NCBI RefSeq assembly: GCF_000325665.1
Contig: NC_019908.1
Coordinates: 2,232,001 to 2,296,000, forward strand
From: Brachyspira pilosicoli P43/6/78
GTDB taxonomy: Bacteria; Spirochaetota; Brachyspiria; Brachyspirales; Brachyspiraceae
Reading direction: 5' to 3'
DNA: 64,000 bases
The notes under the pieces were generated by a model that saw nothing but the letters and a program-made list of their open reading frames with translations, did not search any database and had not been told where the DNA came from. Within the stretch, counting starts at the first letter, position 1. The number at the start of each line of letters is the position of its first letter. Below, one piece after another: positions 42,957 to 51,334 of the stretch. The position numbers were made by a program, and so were the translations under genes.

Positions 42957-43924
42957 AAAGCCTTTATTTTTAGAATATCATGTATATGAACTATACCTAT
43001 AGGTTTTTTGCCGTCTTTAGTATCTTCAACCACTACAAGATTAGTGATTTTTCCTTCCATTAAATGCAAGGCTTCACCTATAAGTGTATCTTGATATATT
43101 ACTTTAGGGTTGTTATTCATTATATCTTTTACTTTGATTTTTAGAATGTTTTCTATTTGTTTGTCTTTTACCAATAATCTTTTTAAATCACCATCTACAA
43201 TAATGCCTTTAAGAATACCATTATCATCTGTAATAATTGCAATGCCTAATTTACATTCTATGATTTTAAATAAAGCATCATATAGAGATGTTTCCAAATT
43301 TATAATTGGCAAGTTATCGGTATGCATAATAGTTTTTACTTTAGCTAATTGCCTTCCTAAACTTCCGCCTGGGTGAAATATAGCAAAGTCTTCAGCTTTA
43401 AATCCTCTAAGCTCCATTAAAGCAGTAGCCAAAGCATCAGATAAAGCTAAAGAAGCTGTTGTACTAACAGTTGGTGCCAATTTTAAAGGACAAGCTTCTT
43501 CTTTTACATGTGTGAGTAATGTTATTTTTGCATTTTTTGATAGAGTAGAAGACTCATCATTGGTAATTGCTATATATGGTATATTCTGCCTGCAAGACCA
43601 ATTTACCAATTCTATTATCTCTCTTGACTCTCCGCCTTTAGAATATAATACTAAATAATCATTTTTAGTTATCATACCAAAGTCGCCATGCAAACATTCA
43701 TTAGGGTCAACGAAAAAACTAGGTGTTCCGGTTGAAGCGAAAGTTGAAGCTGCTTTTCTTGCAATATGTCCGCTCTTACCAACTCCAGAGGTTATTACTC
43801 TGCCTTTAATATTAAATAACTCATTAACTGCTTTTTCAAAATTATCATCTAATTTTTCTGATAATAATTTTAAGCTTTCACTTTCTAATAATAAAGTTAA
43901 TTTACCTCTGTCTATTATATTCAT
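42953..43924 (-). CDS. kdsD: arabinose-5-phosphate isomerase (KdsD/KpsF/GutQ)
   Basis: The 323-residue protein has an SIS isomerase domain (VITSGVGKSGHIARKAASTF near 37, then ECLHGDFGM and FHPGGSLGR) and two C-terminal CBS domains (KTIMHTDNLPI and IMNNNPKVIY). It converts ribulose 5-phosphate to arabinose 5-phosphate, the first step to Kdo. It is the last gene of the minus-strand operon that starts with the coiled-coil gene. Together with the heptose kinase in this window it indicates an LOS core pathway. Confidence 0.9.
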   Translation of the reverse strand: MNIIDRGKLTLLLESESLKLLSEKLDDNFEKAVNELFNIKGRVITSGVGKSGHIARKAASTFASTGTPSFFVDPNECLHGDFGMITKNDYLVLYSKGGESREIIELVNWSCRQNIPYIAITNDESSTLSKNAKITLLTHVKEEACPLKLAPTVSTTASLALSDALATALMELRGFKAEDFAIFHPGGSLGRQLAKVKTIMHTDNLPIINLETSLYDALFKIIECKLGIAIITDDNGILKGIIVDGDLKRLLVKDKQIENILKIKVKDIMNNNPKVIYQDTLIGEALHLMEGKITNLVVVEDTKDGKKPIGIVHIHDILKIKAF

Positions 43925-43942
43925 TTTATACCCTTAATTATA

Positions 43943-44071
43943 TTAATCTATAACAGCACTAATTAAGTGTCCAGCAAGCCTTTCTATAGCTTTATCTACA
44001 TACTTTTTATCTTTTAATTTCTTTTTATAAATTTCTATTTTTTCATAATTTATTTTAACAGCCGTTTTCAT
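43943..44071 (-). CDS. 42-residue small protein
   Basis: This short ORF lies between yraN and kdsD on the same strand: ATG at 44071, stop at 43943-43945, with AGGGG 7-8 bp upstream of the ATG. The product is basic and helical (start MKTAVKINYEKIEIYKKK, end ERLAGHLISAVID). Gaps to the neighbours are 9 and 18 bp, which fits an operon gene. No homologue is recognised. It may be a real small protein or a translated spacer. Confidence 0.5.
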   Translation of the reverse strand: MKTAVKINYEKIEIYKKKLKDKKYVDKAIERLAGHLISAVID

Positions 44072-44080
44072 ACAATACCC

Positions 44081-44446
44081 CTATATAAAAATGTCTTCTA
44101 CAAAAGAAATTTCTCTACTATAGTTGGTATCGTCTATTAAAACTGCCCCAAAGGAACATTTTTGACTTAAACTTAATCCTTTTTTAATTAAGTATTCCTC
44201 AGCTGTCTCATAGAGCTTTTGTTTCTTACGCTCTGTGATAGCATCAGCTGCATATCCAAAACTTCCCTGTCTTCGATATTTTACTTCTACAAACACAATA
44301 ACAACTCCTTTTGTCATTATTAAATCTATCTCTCCTCTTGTTATGCTGCTTTTATAATTTCTTTCTAATAATTCATACCCAAGATTTTCGAGATAATTTA
44401 AGGCAATATCTTCTCCAAGATTGCCTATTTCTTTTTTACTTTTCAT
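44081..44446 (-). CDS. yraN: YraN/UPF0102 family nuclease-like protein
   Basis: The 121-residue protein shows the family order GNLGEDIALNYLENLGYELLE, then RGEIDLIMTKG and VFVEVKYRRQGSFGYAADAI, then the CSFGAVLID region. The E...GEIDLI...FVEVK arrangement is that of a restriction-endonuclease-like fold. The function of the family is not established. Its ATG touches the stop of the HD-GYP gene (TAAATG). yraN next to rnhB is a common bacterial arrangement. Confidence 0.88.
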   Translation of the reverse strand: MKSKKEIGNLGEDIALNYLENLGYELLERNYKSSITRGEIDLIMTKGVVIVFVEVKYRRQGSFGYAADAITERKKQKLYETAEEYLIKKGLSLSQKCSFGAVLIDDTNYSREISFVEDIFI

Positions 44447-45676
44447 TTAATTGCCATCATTATTTTCTTTTTTATCCAATAGTCTTGACTTTACCTCCTC
44501 TAAAATATTACTATCTTTATCTACCCCGCTTATTAATAATTTATTAGTTTCTATCAAATTAATTACTTCTCCGTCTTCAATAAAATTATCATTTTCATCG
44601 GATACTATTTTTATTATTGGCCTAATAGGATAACTAATATTAGTAGCAAATACTAAGCCCTTCCTATTGTCATTCAAAACCACAACTGTTCCTACAGGAT
44701 AAACACTAAAAGTTCCTACAACAAGCTTTGCTATTATAGGGTCAAATTTAATATTAGCTCCTTTTATTATTTCTCTTACAGCATCAGATAATGTTTTATT
44801 TTCAACCGTTTTAACACCATTAACAATTTTTGCATATGTAGGTGTTCTTTTACTGTCTTTTGATATTCTTATAGGTTTTAATATTTTTTCTAAAGAATGT
44901 GCAACAGCAACGATTTTTGGATATAAATGTATTTGATTGCCGCTAATTCCTCTTGGATATCCTTTGCCGTTATAATGTTCATGATGTTCTAGAGGAATAA
45001 CTGCTATCTCTTCTTCTAATCTAAAATTTGTTTTTATTATTTTATAACCAAATACTGTATGTTTTTTTATTTCAATATATTCTTCTGGAGTAAATTGTTC
45101 ATGTTTATTTAAAACTTTATCTTGTATTCTAATAAGTCCTATATCATAAAGTATAGCACCTAGTCCTAATTTTTGTAATTTATCTTCAGGAAATTTCATT
45201 ACTTTGCCAAGCATTAAAGATATCATAGATACATTTAATGACCTTATATAATAATAGTCATCTCTGCTTAAGTTTTCAATATTTAATAATGCTATGGCTG
45301 CATTCATATTTTTATTAATAAGGTCTAATATACTGTCTATGATTGATTTTAAATTGGATATATTAACTATATTATTATATCTAAAATCTCCTAGGCTTGT
45401 TTTTACTTTTTCTAATATACCCATGTATATATTTTTGTATACTATACATTCTCTAGCAAACTTTTCAAAATCTTCAGGAGTTTGATATCCATCAGCATTA
45501 GCATCAGAGTCTTTTATAAATACTTCTTCTATATCCCATTTTTTTAATCTTTTTATATCTTCATCTATAGATTTTATATATTTACTAATAGCCATAAAAC
45601 CATTATAGATATAAATATCCTGCTTATCAATTTTGGTCTTGATATCATCTACTTTAATGCTAGTAATCTTGTCCAT
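44447..45676 (-). CDS. degenerate HD-GYP domain protein
   Basis: The 409-residue protein has an N-terminal ~130-residue region, an HD-GYP domain (about 150-315) and a C-terminal beta-rich tail (SVYPVGTVVVLNDNRKGLV) usual in spirochaetal members. The domain keeps GAILYDIGLI, IKKHTVFGYKII, EHHEHYNGKGYPRG and PKIVAVAH, but compared with active enzymes HD is YD, the first His of H..(S)xxV is Arg/Ser (IRSLNVS), and the Asp of VAxADxxDA is His. Three of the metal-site positions are therefore altered, so c-di-GMP hydrolysis is unlikely; a receptor or scaffold role is possible. It sits between the FlhB-tail pseudogene and yraN. Confidence 0.75.
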   Translation of the reverse strand: MDKITSIKVDDIKTKIDKQDIYIYNGFMAISKYIKSIDEDIKRLKKWDIEEVFIKDSDANADGYQTPEDFEKFARECIVYKNIYMGILEKVKTSLGDFRYNNIVNISNLKSIIDSILDLINKNMNAAIALLNIENLSRDDYYYIRSLNVSMISLMLGKVMKFPEDKLQKLGLGAILYDIGLIRIQDKVLNKHEQFTPEEYIEIKKHTVFGYKIIKTNFRLEEEIAVIPLEHHEHYNGKGYPRGISGNQIHLYPKIVAVAHSLEKILKPIRISKDSKRTPTYAKIVNGVKTVENKTLSDAVREIIKGANIKFDPIIAKLVVGTFSVYPVGTVVVLNDNRKGLVFATNISYPIRPIIKIVSDENDNFIEDGEVINLIETNKLLISGVDKDSNILEEVKSRLLDKKENNDGN

Positions 45677-45686
45677 AATTATTTTT

Positions 45687-45948
45687 TTACTCTGCCTTTA
45701 ATTTATATACATATTTTAATATTATACTAACTGCTTCATAAACTGAATATGGTATCTCTTCTCCTATTTCTAAATGCATAAGTTCTTTTACAGTATCTTC
45801 ATCTGATACTATAGGCACTTTATTTTTTTTAGTCTATTTCTATCATTCTTTTAGCTAAAAGTTTTTCACCTTTTGATATCACTATTGGAGCATTATGTAT
45901 CTCTCTCTCATAAAGCAAAGCAACAGCATTTTCAATCTCTTTTTTCAT
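45687..45948 (-). pseudogene. FlhB C-terminal-like protein (YlqH/FhlB type), frameshifted
   Basis: ATG at 45948 starts MKKEIENAVALLYEREIHNA and continues through SKGEKLLAKRMIEID to a stop. In the next frame the gene resumes with KKNKVPIVSDEDTVKELMHL and LEIGEEIPYSVYEAVSIIL to a stop at 45687. The joined ~86-residue product is the cytoplasmic FlhB-tail homologue found beside rnhB in many bacteria. The shift is caused by one extra base around 45831-45834 (GACT in place of GCT). The start overlaps the upstream gene by 17 bp. Either recent decay or a base error. Confidence 0.7.
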
Positions 45949-46993
45949 AATTTATCTCCAATTCTATATTATCAAACTTTTCTAATTCTTTATCTATATT
46001 TGTTTTTATATTTTGGCATTTTAAAAATAATTTTTTATCAAATAAAAACAAATTAATAATATATTTATTATCTTTTACAATTTCTATTTTGCATAGTTCT
46101 TTATTATTATCATAAGCTATAAACTCTAAATTTTTAGCTTTATTATCTTTTCTATTTATATAAAGAAGTACCTCTTTTAATTCATTATTAACCATAAAAG
46201 GTATTGGTATTAAAAAAGAACCTTCTCTAAAAGTTTTATTTCTCCTATTGGAGGATAATATCTTTAAAAGAAGATTAAGCATATTAGAACTATCAGAAGA
46301 TAATTCATCTTGAAGCATATCAAAGAGCATAAACCATACACTCAAATTTCCATTTGAAGATATATAGTTTTTTAGGCTTTTGTCAGTATCATTAATTTCT
46401 TTTAAAAGCGTTAGTAATATTTCGGTTTTTTCAATATTTTTGTTAGAGTTTTTTATAATAGAATGCAAATTATTAAATTTTGAAAAAATATTCTCAAACA
46501 TTTCTAATTCATCTATACTAAAATATATTCCATTAGACATAGAATGCAGTATAAACTTCATTTTTTTATCATCTAATTGAGGTATATATTTAATAATTCT
46601 CTCTAAATATGTGATATTTTCAGGGCTTTGTTTAATAGAATTTTTTAATAGTATAGAAGAGATTTCAGTATTATTTTCTTTATTGCTATTTAAAACTAAA
46701 GTATCTTTCACGGCATTGTTATTTATAGCCTCTCTTGCTTCTTTAATGCTGTTTACATCTTTAAGAAGCTTTAATACTATTTTGCCATTTTCTTTGTTAA
46801 TGACTGCAAATCCTTTATCTTGCATTCCATCTTTGAATAATGCCACAACCTTATTGCCCATTATATTAATAATAGCTTTATTGTTATCCAGTTTACGCAT
46901 GAGAGAATATCTTACAATATCTCCATCTTTAATGTTTTGAGAGTTTTTGCTATTTATTATTATGTTTGAGTATTTATTATTAATGTTTAGCAT
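45932..46993 (-). CDS. YlqG/FliK-like uncharacterised protein
   Basis: The 353-residue protein has no signal. The N-terminal part (DGDIVRYSLMRKLDNNKAIINI, then GNKVVALFKDG) resembles the small beta domain of FliK-related proteins. The middle is helical with SNGIYFSIDELEMF, and the end has the FliK-like beta segment (FREGSFLIPIPFMVN, LEFIAYDNNKELCKIEI). In Bacillus subtilis a similar gene, ylqG, lies between rnhB and the FlhB-tail gene ylqH, exactly this order. The function is unknown. It starts 1 bp after the rnhB stop. Confidence 0.6.
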   Translation of the reverse strand: MLNINNKYSNIIINSKNSQNIKDGDIVRYSLMRKLDNNKAIINIMGNKVVALFKDGMQDKGFAVINKENGKIVLKLLKDVNSIKEAREAINNNAVKDTLVLNSNKENNTEISSILLKNSIKQSPENITYLERIIKYIPQLDDKKMKFILHSMSNGIYFSIDELEMFENIFSKFNNLHSIIKNSNKNIEKTEILLTLLKEINDTDKSLKNYISSNGNLSVWFMLFDMLQDELSSDSSNMLNLLLKILSSNRRNKTFREGSFLIPIPFMVNNELKEVLLYINRKDNKAKNLEFIAYDNNKELCKIEIVKDNKYIINLFLFDKKLFLKCQNIKTNIDKELEKFDNIELEINYEKRD

Positions 46994-46994
46994 T

Positions 46995-47659
46995 TTATAT
47001 AAAAAAACTATTTTCTTCTTTTATAGATTTTATAGGTTCAAATGATAATCTATGTAAATCGCTTGCACCATATTTTTTTATAGCTTCAATATGCTCTTTT
47101 GTACCGTAGCCTTTGTTTTTTGATATTTTGTATTTATCATATTCTTTATTTTTCTCTGATAATCTATCCATAGCTTTATCTCTGCTTACTTTTGCAACTA
47201 TACTTGCACATGCTATAGAATATGATTTTAAATCGCCTTTTATTATAGATTCTTGTTTTATTTCAGTATCGATTTTCATGGCATCTATTAATAATATATC
47301 AGGTTTTATGCTTAAACCTTCAACTGCTTTAAGCATAGCTAGTTTTGTAGCATTATATATATTAATTTTGTCTATAGTATTTGCAGCTACAGAATATACT
47401 GAATATGATAATGCTTTTTGTATGATAATTTTATATAGCTCTTCTCTTTTTTTGCGGTAAGTTTTTTGGAATCGTTTGCCTCTTTTATTATATCATCATC
47501 TAAAGGCATTATAACAGCACAGGCAGTAACCTCTCCAAAAAGCGAACCGCGTCCAACTTCATCTATACCGCAAATATATTTATAGCCCAAGTCTAAATAA
47601 TATTTCTCATAATGCAGTTTATCTATTTCTTCATTTTCTTCATTATCAAAAAAGTACAT
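46995..47659 (-). pseudogene. rnhB: ribonuclease HII, frameshifted
   Basis: The first frame from 47659 gives KYICGIDEVGRGSLFGEVTA and NDSKKLTAKK, the N-terminal active-site part. It then runs out of frame at a seven-A run (47447-47453, T on the plus strand). With eight A the frame continues as REELYKIIIQKALSYSVYSV through ATKLAMLKAVEGL, LLIDAM, SIACASIVAKVSRDKAMD and KNKGYGTKEH to the stop at 46995. All RNase HII motifs are thus present in two frames. RNase HII removes ribonucleotides from DNA. Loss of one A is either a real mutation or a homopolymer error. Confidence 0.85.
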
Positions 47660-47662
47660 AAT

Positions 47663-49804
47663 TTATAGTATCTGTAAAGCTATAACAACTACTATAACTA
47701 CCGCAGCTAAAGAACCCATAATTATAGCAAAGTTGTTTGCTTTGTTTTTTGATGATAATTCTGCTTCTTTTTGTCTTATGAGCATTGCATCAGTTGTCTT
47801 AAACATATTATCATATTGTCTAGCCATATCATCTCTAAACTCTTTATTTTTTTGCTCTTGTTTTTCTATTTGTCTGTCTGTATATTCTTTTAATTTTTCT
47901 TTGTCGCTATTAAACTCATTTATAATATTTTTAGCATTGTTTAGAGTTGTTATGTAATTACTATTTTTTATGCTGTTTTCTTCTATTTTTTTATTTGTAT
48001 AATCTATCAATGTTTCATAATTTCTATCATATTTTTTGAGCATATCATTCATTCTTGTTTCCATACTGTTGCTGAAATCTCTATTTTTTCTATCCTGCTC
48101 TTCCATCTTTAAGTTAACAGCATTATTAATATTTTTTACAAGCTCATTATTTTTATTATTTTGCTCTTCTATTTTTTTATTTGTATATTCTATTAATGTG
48201 TCATAGTTTTTATCATATTTCTCAAGCATATTATTTGTTTTTGATAATATTTCGCTATGATTTTTATTCATTAAGTCATTAAACTCTTTATTTTTTTTAT
48301 CTTGTTCTTCAAGTTTTTCATTTATTGACTTATTCATTGTATTAAAGAATTCTTTATTTTTAATATCTTGTTCTTCTATTTTTTTATTAGTATAATCAAT
48401 CAATACTTCATGGCTTTTGTCATATTTCTCAAGCATATTATTTGCTTTAGAAAGTATTTCATCATAATTTTTATTGATTAACTGATTGAACTCATTATTT
48501 TTCTTCTCTTGCTCTTGCAATTTATCATTCATTGCATTATTTAGAGTTTTTAAGAACTCTTTATTTTTTATATCATTTTCTTCAATTTTTCTATTTGTAT
48601 AATCTATAATAGCCTCATGACTTTTGTCGTATTTTTCAAGCATGCTATTTGTTCTTGCTAATATTTCATTATGATTTTTATTTATTAAGTCATTGAACTC
48701 TTTATTTTTTTTGTCATGTTCTTCAAGTTTTGTATTTACAGAATTATTAATAGTTTTAATTAATTCATTATTTTTAATATTCTGCTCTTCTAACTTTTTA
48801 TTAGTATAATCAATTAATACCTCATGACTTTTATCATATTTCTCAAGCATCTCATTTGTTGTTTTTATTATTTCATTATGATTTTTGTTTATTAAATCAT
48901 TAAACTCTTTATTTTTTTTGTCCTGCTCTTCAAATCTTATATTTATAGAGTTATTAATAGTTTTGAGAAACTCATCATTCTTTTTAACTTGTTCTTCTAG
49001 CTTTTTATTAGTATAGTCAATTAATACCTCATGGCTTTTGTCATATTTCTCAAGCATTTCATTTGTTGTTTTTATGATATTTTCATTTATGTCTTTAGCT
49101 TTTTTGCTGTTTTCTTCTAACTTAATATCATTTCTTTTATCTTGTTCTTCTAATTTTGTATTCATAATCTCATTAAGAGTTTTTATGAATTGTTCATTTT
49201 TAATATTTTGCTCTTTTAATTTTTCTTTTATTTCATCATTGATATTATTTATAAGTTCGCTGCCTTGTTCTTCTAGCTTTTTATTTGCATTTTGTATTAA
49301 TATTTCATTTTTCTTAGTATTTTCTTCTAATAGTTCTGCTGTTTTCTTTAATAGCTCTTCATTTAATTTAGTATTTTTTATGTTATTATCTTCTAATTTT
49401 AGATTTATTACTTCATTAATATTTTTTATAATATCATGATTTTTAATATTTTGTTCTTCTAGTTTTTCTTTAAACTTTTCATTTATAGATTTTTCAAATT
49501 CACTATTTTGTTCTTCGAGCTTTTTATTTGCATTTTGTATTAGTATTTCATTTTTTTGAATATTTTCTTCTATTAGCTCATTTGCCTTTTCTAATAGAAT
49601 TTCTATTTTTAAGTCTATGTCATTTATAGAATCTAGGTTTCTATTTAAGGCTTCTATATGATATTGTAAATTATTTATTCCTTCTTCGGCATTATCTAAT
49701 CTTTCAGAGTTTAATAATATTTTTTTGAATAATCTCTTATTCTTTTTTTCCATTTCTTCTAAATCTTCTCTTGATATATTATTATTGTTATTTTCTAATG
49801 ACAT
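47663..49804 (-). CDS. giant coiled-coil protein with C-terminal membrane anchor
   Basis: The 713-residue protein is almost entirely charged coiled coil, rich in Glu, Lys and Asn. A ~69-residue unit (with MLEKYDKSHEVLIDYTNKK and LEEQDKKNKEFNDLINKNH) repeats five to six times between about 235 and 605, and a related shorter unit fills the N-terminal third. The end is a single hydrophobic helix (FAIIMGSLAAVVIVVVIALQ), so it is probably tail-anchored with the coil in the cytoplasm. The function is unknown; a structural or spacer role is likely. It heads the rnhB operon with a 3-bp gap. AAGGA precedes the ATG. Confidence 0.75.
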   Translation of the reverse strand: MSLENNNNNISREDLEEMEKKNKRLFKKILLNSERLDNAEEGINNLQYHIEALNRNLDSINDIDLKIEILLEKANELIEENIQKNEILIQNANKKLEEQNSEFEKSINEKFKEKLEEQNIKNHDIIKNINEVINLKLEDNNIKNTKLNEELLKKTAELLEENTKKNEILIQNANKKLEEQGSELINNINDEIKEKLKEQNIKNEQFIKTLNEIMNTKLEEQDKRNDIKLEENSKKAKDINENIIKTTNEMLEKYDKSHEVLIDYTNKKLEEQVKKNDEFLKTINNSINIRFEEQDKKNKEFNDLINKNHNEIIKTTNEMLEKYDKSHEVLIDYTNKKLEEQNIKNNELIKTINNSVNTKLEEHDKKNKEFNDLINKNHNEILARTNSMLEKYDKSHEAIIDYTNRKIEENDIKNKEFLKTLNNAMNDKLQEQEKKNNEFNQLINKNYDEILSKANNMLEKYDKSHEVLIDYTNKKIEEQDIKNKEFFNTMNKSINEKLEEQDKKNKEFNDLMNKNHSEILSKTNNMLEKYDKNYDTLIEYTNKKIEEQNNKNNELVKNINNAVNLKMEEQDRKNRDFSNSMETRMNDMLKKYDRNYETLIDYTNKKIEENSIKNSNYITTLNNAKNIINEFNSDKEKLKEYTDRQIEKQEQKNKEFRDDMARQYDNMFKTTDAMLIRQKEAELSSKNKANNFAIIMGSLAAVVIVVVIALQIL

Positions 49805-49932
49805 AATAAAATCCTTAAAAATTTATTTCTTTATATATATAATATATAACATATATGTAAAATATCAAATTTATATTGCTATAAATTTTGTTATAATTTA
49901 TAAATTAAATATAAAAAAATGGAGAGAGATAA

Positions 49933-51315
49933 TTGGCTAAAGTATTAGGGCAAACAACCCCTTTAAAAATAATGGCTGGTATATATAAAAGCGGCAGACT
50001 TCATCATGCCTATTTGTTTTATGGAGAAGAGGGAGTTGGGAAATATGAAAGTGCTTTAAATTATGCTAAAGTTCTTTTATGCGAGAGAAATAACGGCACT
50101 TACTGTGATGAATGTGAATCTTGCAAGATGGTAGATAATTATAAGCACCCTGATGTAGTAGTTGCCGGCACTGATGAGAGGTTTAGAAATGCTGAAATAT
50201 ATTTTAATCAGTATTTAGAATATAAACTTCCTCATTTATTTAATAATTTTTATACAGAATGCCGTTCTATACTTTATAAAGTAGAATCTATGCTTTTTGA
50301 TAGCTATGATAATTATCCATCAAGCGAGCCTAAAGAGTATATGCTTGGAAACAAAAAAGAAAGTTCTAGATATGCTTTAATAGAGCCTTACTATTTGGCT
50401 GTTAATTATACTTTAAATGAGCTTAATGAGGATAATGTTGAGTTTATAGATTCTATTTTTAGGACTAAATCTAAAGATGCACTTAATATAGTAAAAGCAA
50501 AAGGCGGCAAAAAGAAATATTCTATAGATGGTGATTTTTTTACAGCATTGAAGAAGATACATTATAATATAATTCATACAGTTATACCATTAGATACTAT
50601 TAGAAATATAATAGAAATGACATACAGAAAACCAAGATTAGGCAGAAAGAGGGTAATAATAATTGAAGGTATAGAATTAATGGATAAAAGAGCCCCTAAT
50701 ATATTTTTGCGTACATTAGAAGAGCCGTCTGATAACAATATATTTATTTTGATAACTTCAGATACAAACAAATTAGTTCAAGACGGAATGAAGCCTTTAA
50801 TATCACGTATGATGGAGCTTAGGTTTTCATCTCTTTCAGAAAACACTTTAAGGTCTATACTAATGAAAAGATTAAGGCTAAGCGAAGAGAAAACAGCCCT
50901 AGCACTTCAATATTCTTCAGGAAGTATGTCTAAAGCTATAAAATATTTGCTTGACAAAAAATCAAATACAAGCGATAATATTAGGGAAGTATTATTGTCT
51001 TTCATAGATGCAAGTTTAAAGAATAATGCCTCAAAAGTGTCTTCTATCATTACACTCCTCTCAGAAGGCGAGTATGATATTATAGATACCATAAGAGAAT
51101 TAATTAATATTCTTAAAAAATCTCTGGAAGATAAATATTTGGAAATAGAAGAAAGAAGCTATATACTTCCTAATTCCGTTTCCGATATAAGTATTATATG
51201 GGCTATAGATGAATTAGATTCTTTAATTAATACTTTATTAAATACTAATAGTCAGCCAAAAATGATACTTTATAAGGCTTTAAGCAACATTTATATATGG
51301 CTAAATAATTATTAA
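49933..51315 (+). CDS. holB: DNA polymerase III delta' subunit
   Basis: The 460-residue clamp-loader subunit begins at a TTG after GGAGAGA. Family marks are HHAYLFYGEEGVGKYESAL (Walker A-type loop), a four-Cys zinc module (CERNNGTYCDECESC), KRVIIIEGIELMDKRAPNIF, LRTLEEPSDNNIFILITS and LISRMMELRF. A ~110-residue insert lies between the zinc module (about residue 75) and the PLDTIRNIIEMTYRKP segment (about 220), making it longer than usual. It loads the sliding clamp with HolA and DnaX. It is divergent from the coiled-coil gene. Confidence 0.88.
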   Translation: MAKVLGQTTPLKIMAGIYKSGRLHHAYLFYGEEGVGKYESALNYAKVLLCERNNGTYCDECESCKMVDNYKHPDVVVAGTDERFRNAEIYFNQYLEYKLPHLFNNFYTECRSILYKVESMLFDSYDNYPSSEPKEYMLGNKKESSRYALIEPYYLAVNYTLNELNEDNVEFIDSIFRTKSKDALNIVKAKGGKKKYSIDGDFFTALKKIHYNIIHTVIPLDTIRNIIEMTYRKPRLGRKRVIIIEGIELMDKRAPNIFLRTLEEPSDNNIFILITSDTNKLVQDGMKPLISRMMELRFSSLSENTLRSILMKRLRLSEEKTALALQYSSGSMSKAIKYLLDKKSNTSDNIREVLLSFIDASLKNNASKVSSIITLLSEGEYDIIDTIRELINILKKSLEDKYLEIEERSYILPNSVSDISIIWAIDELDSLINTLLNTNSQPKMILYKALSNIYIWLNNY

Positions 51316-51334
51316 AAACCTATAGGAGTTATAC

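Noticed and set aside
45687-45948. Flagellar FlhB itself
   Set aside because: Only the short cytoplasmic tail domain is encoded, without the membrane part, as in YlqH-type proteins.
47990-49080. Regular ~207-bp repeats as a CRISPR or satellite array
   Set aside because: The period and the maintained frame show that they code for coiled-coil units.
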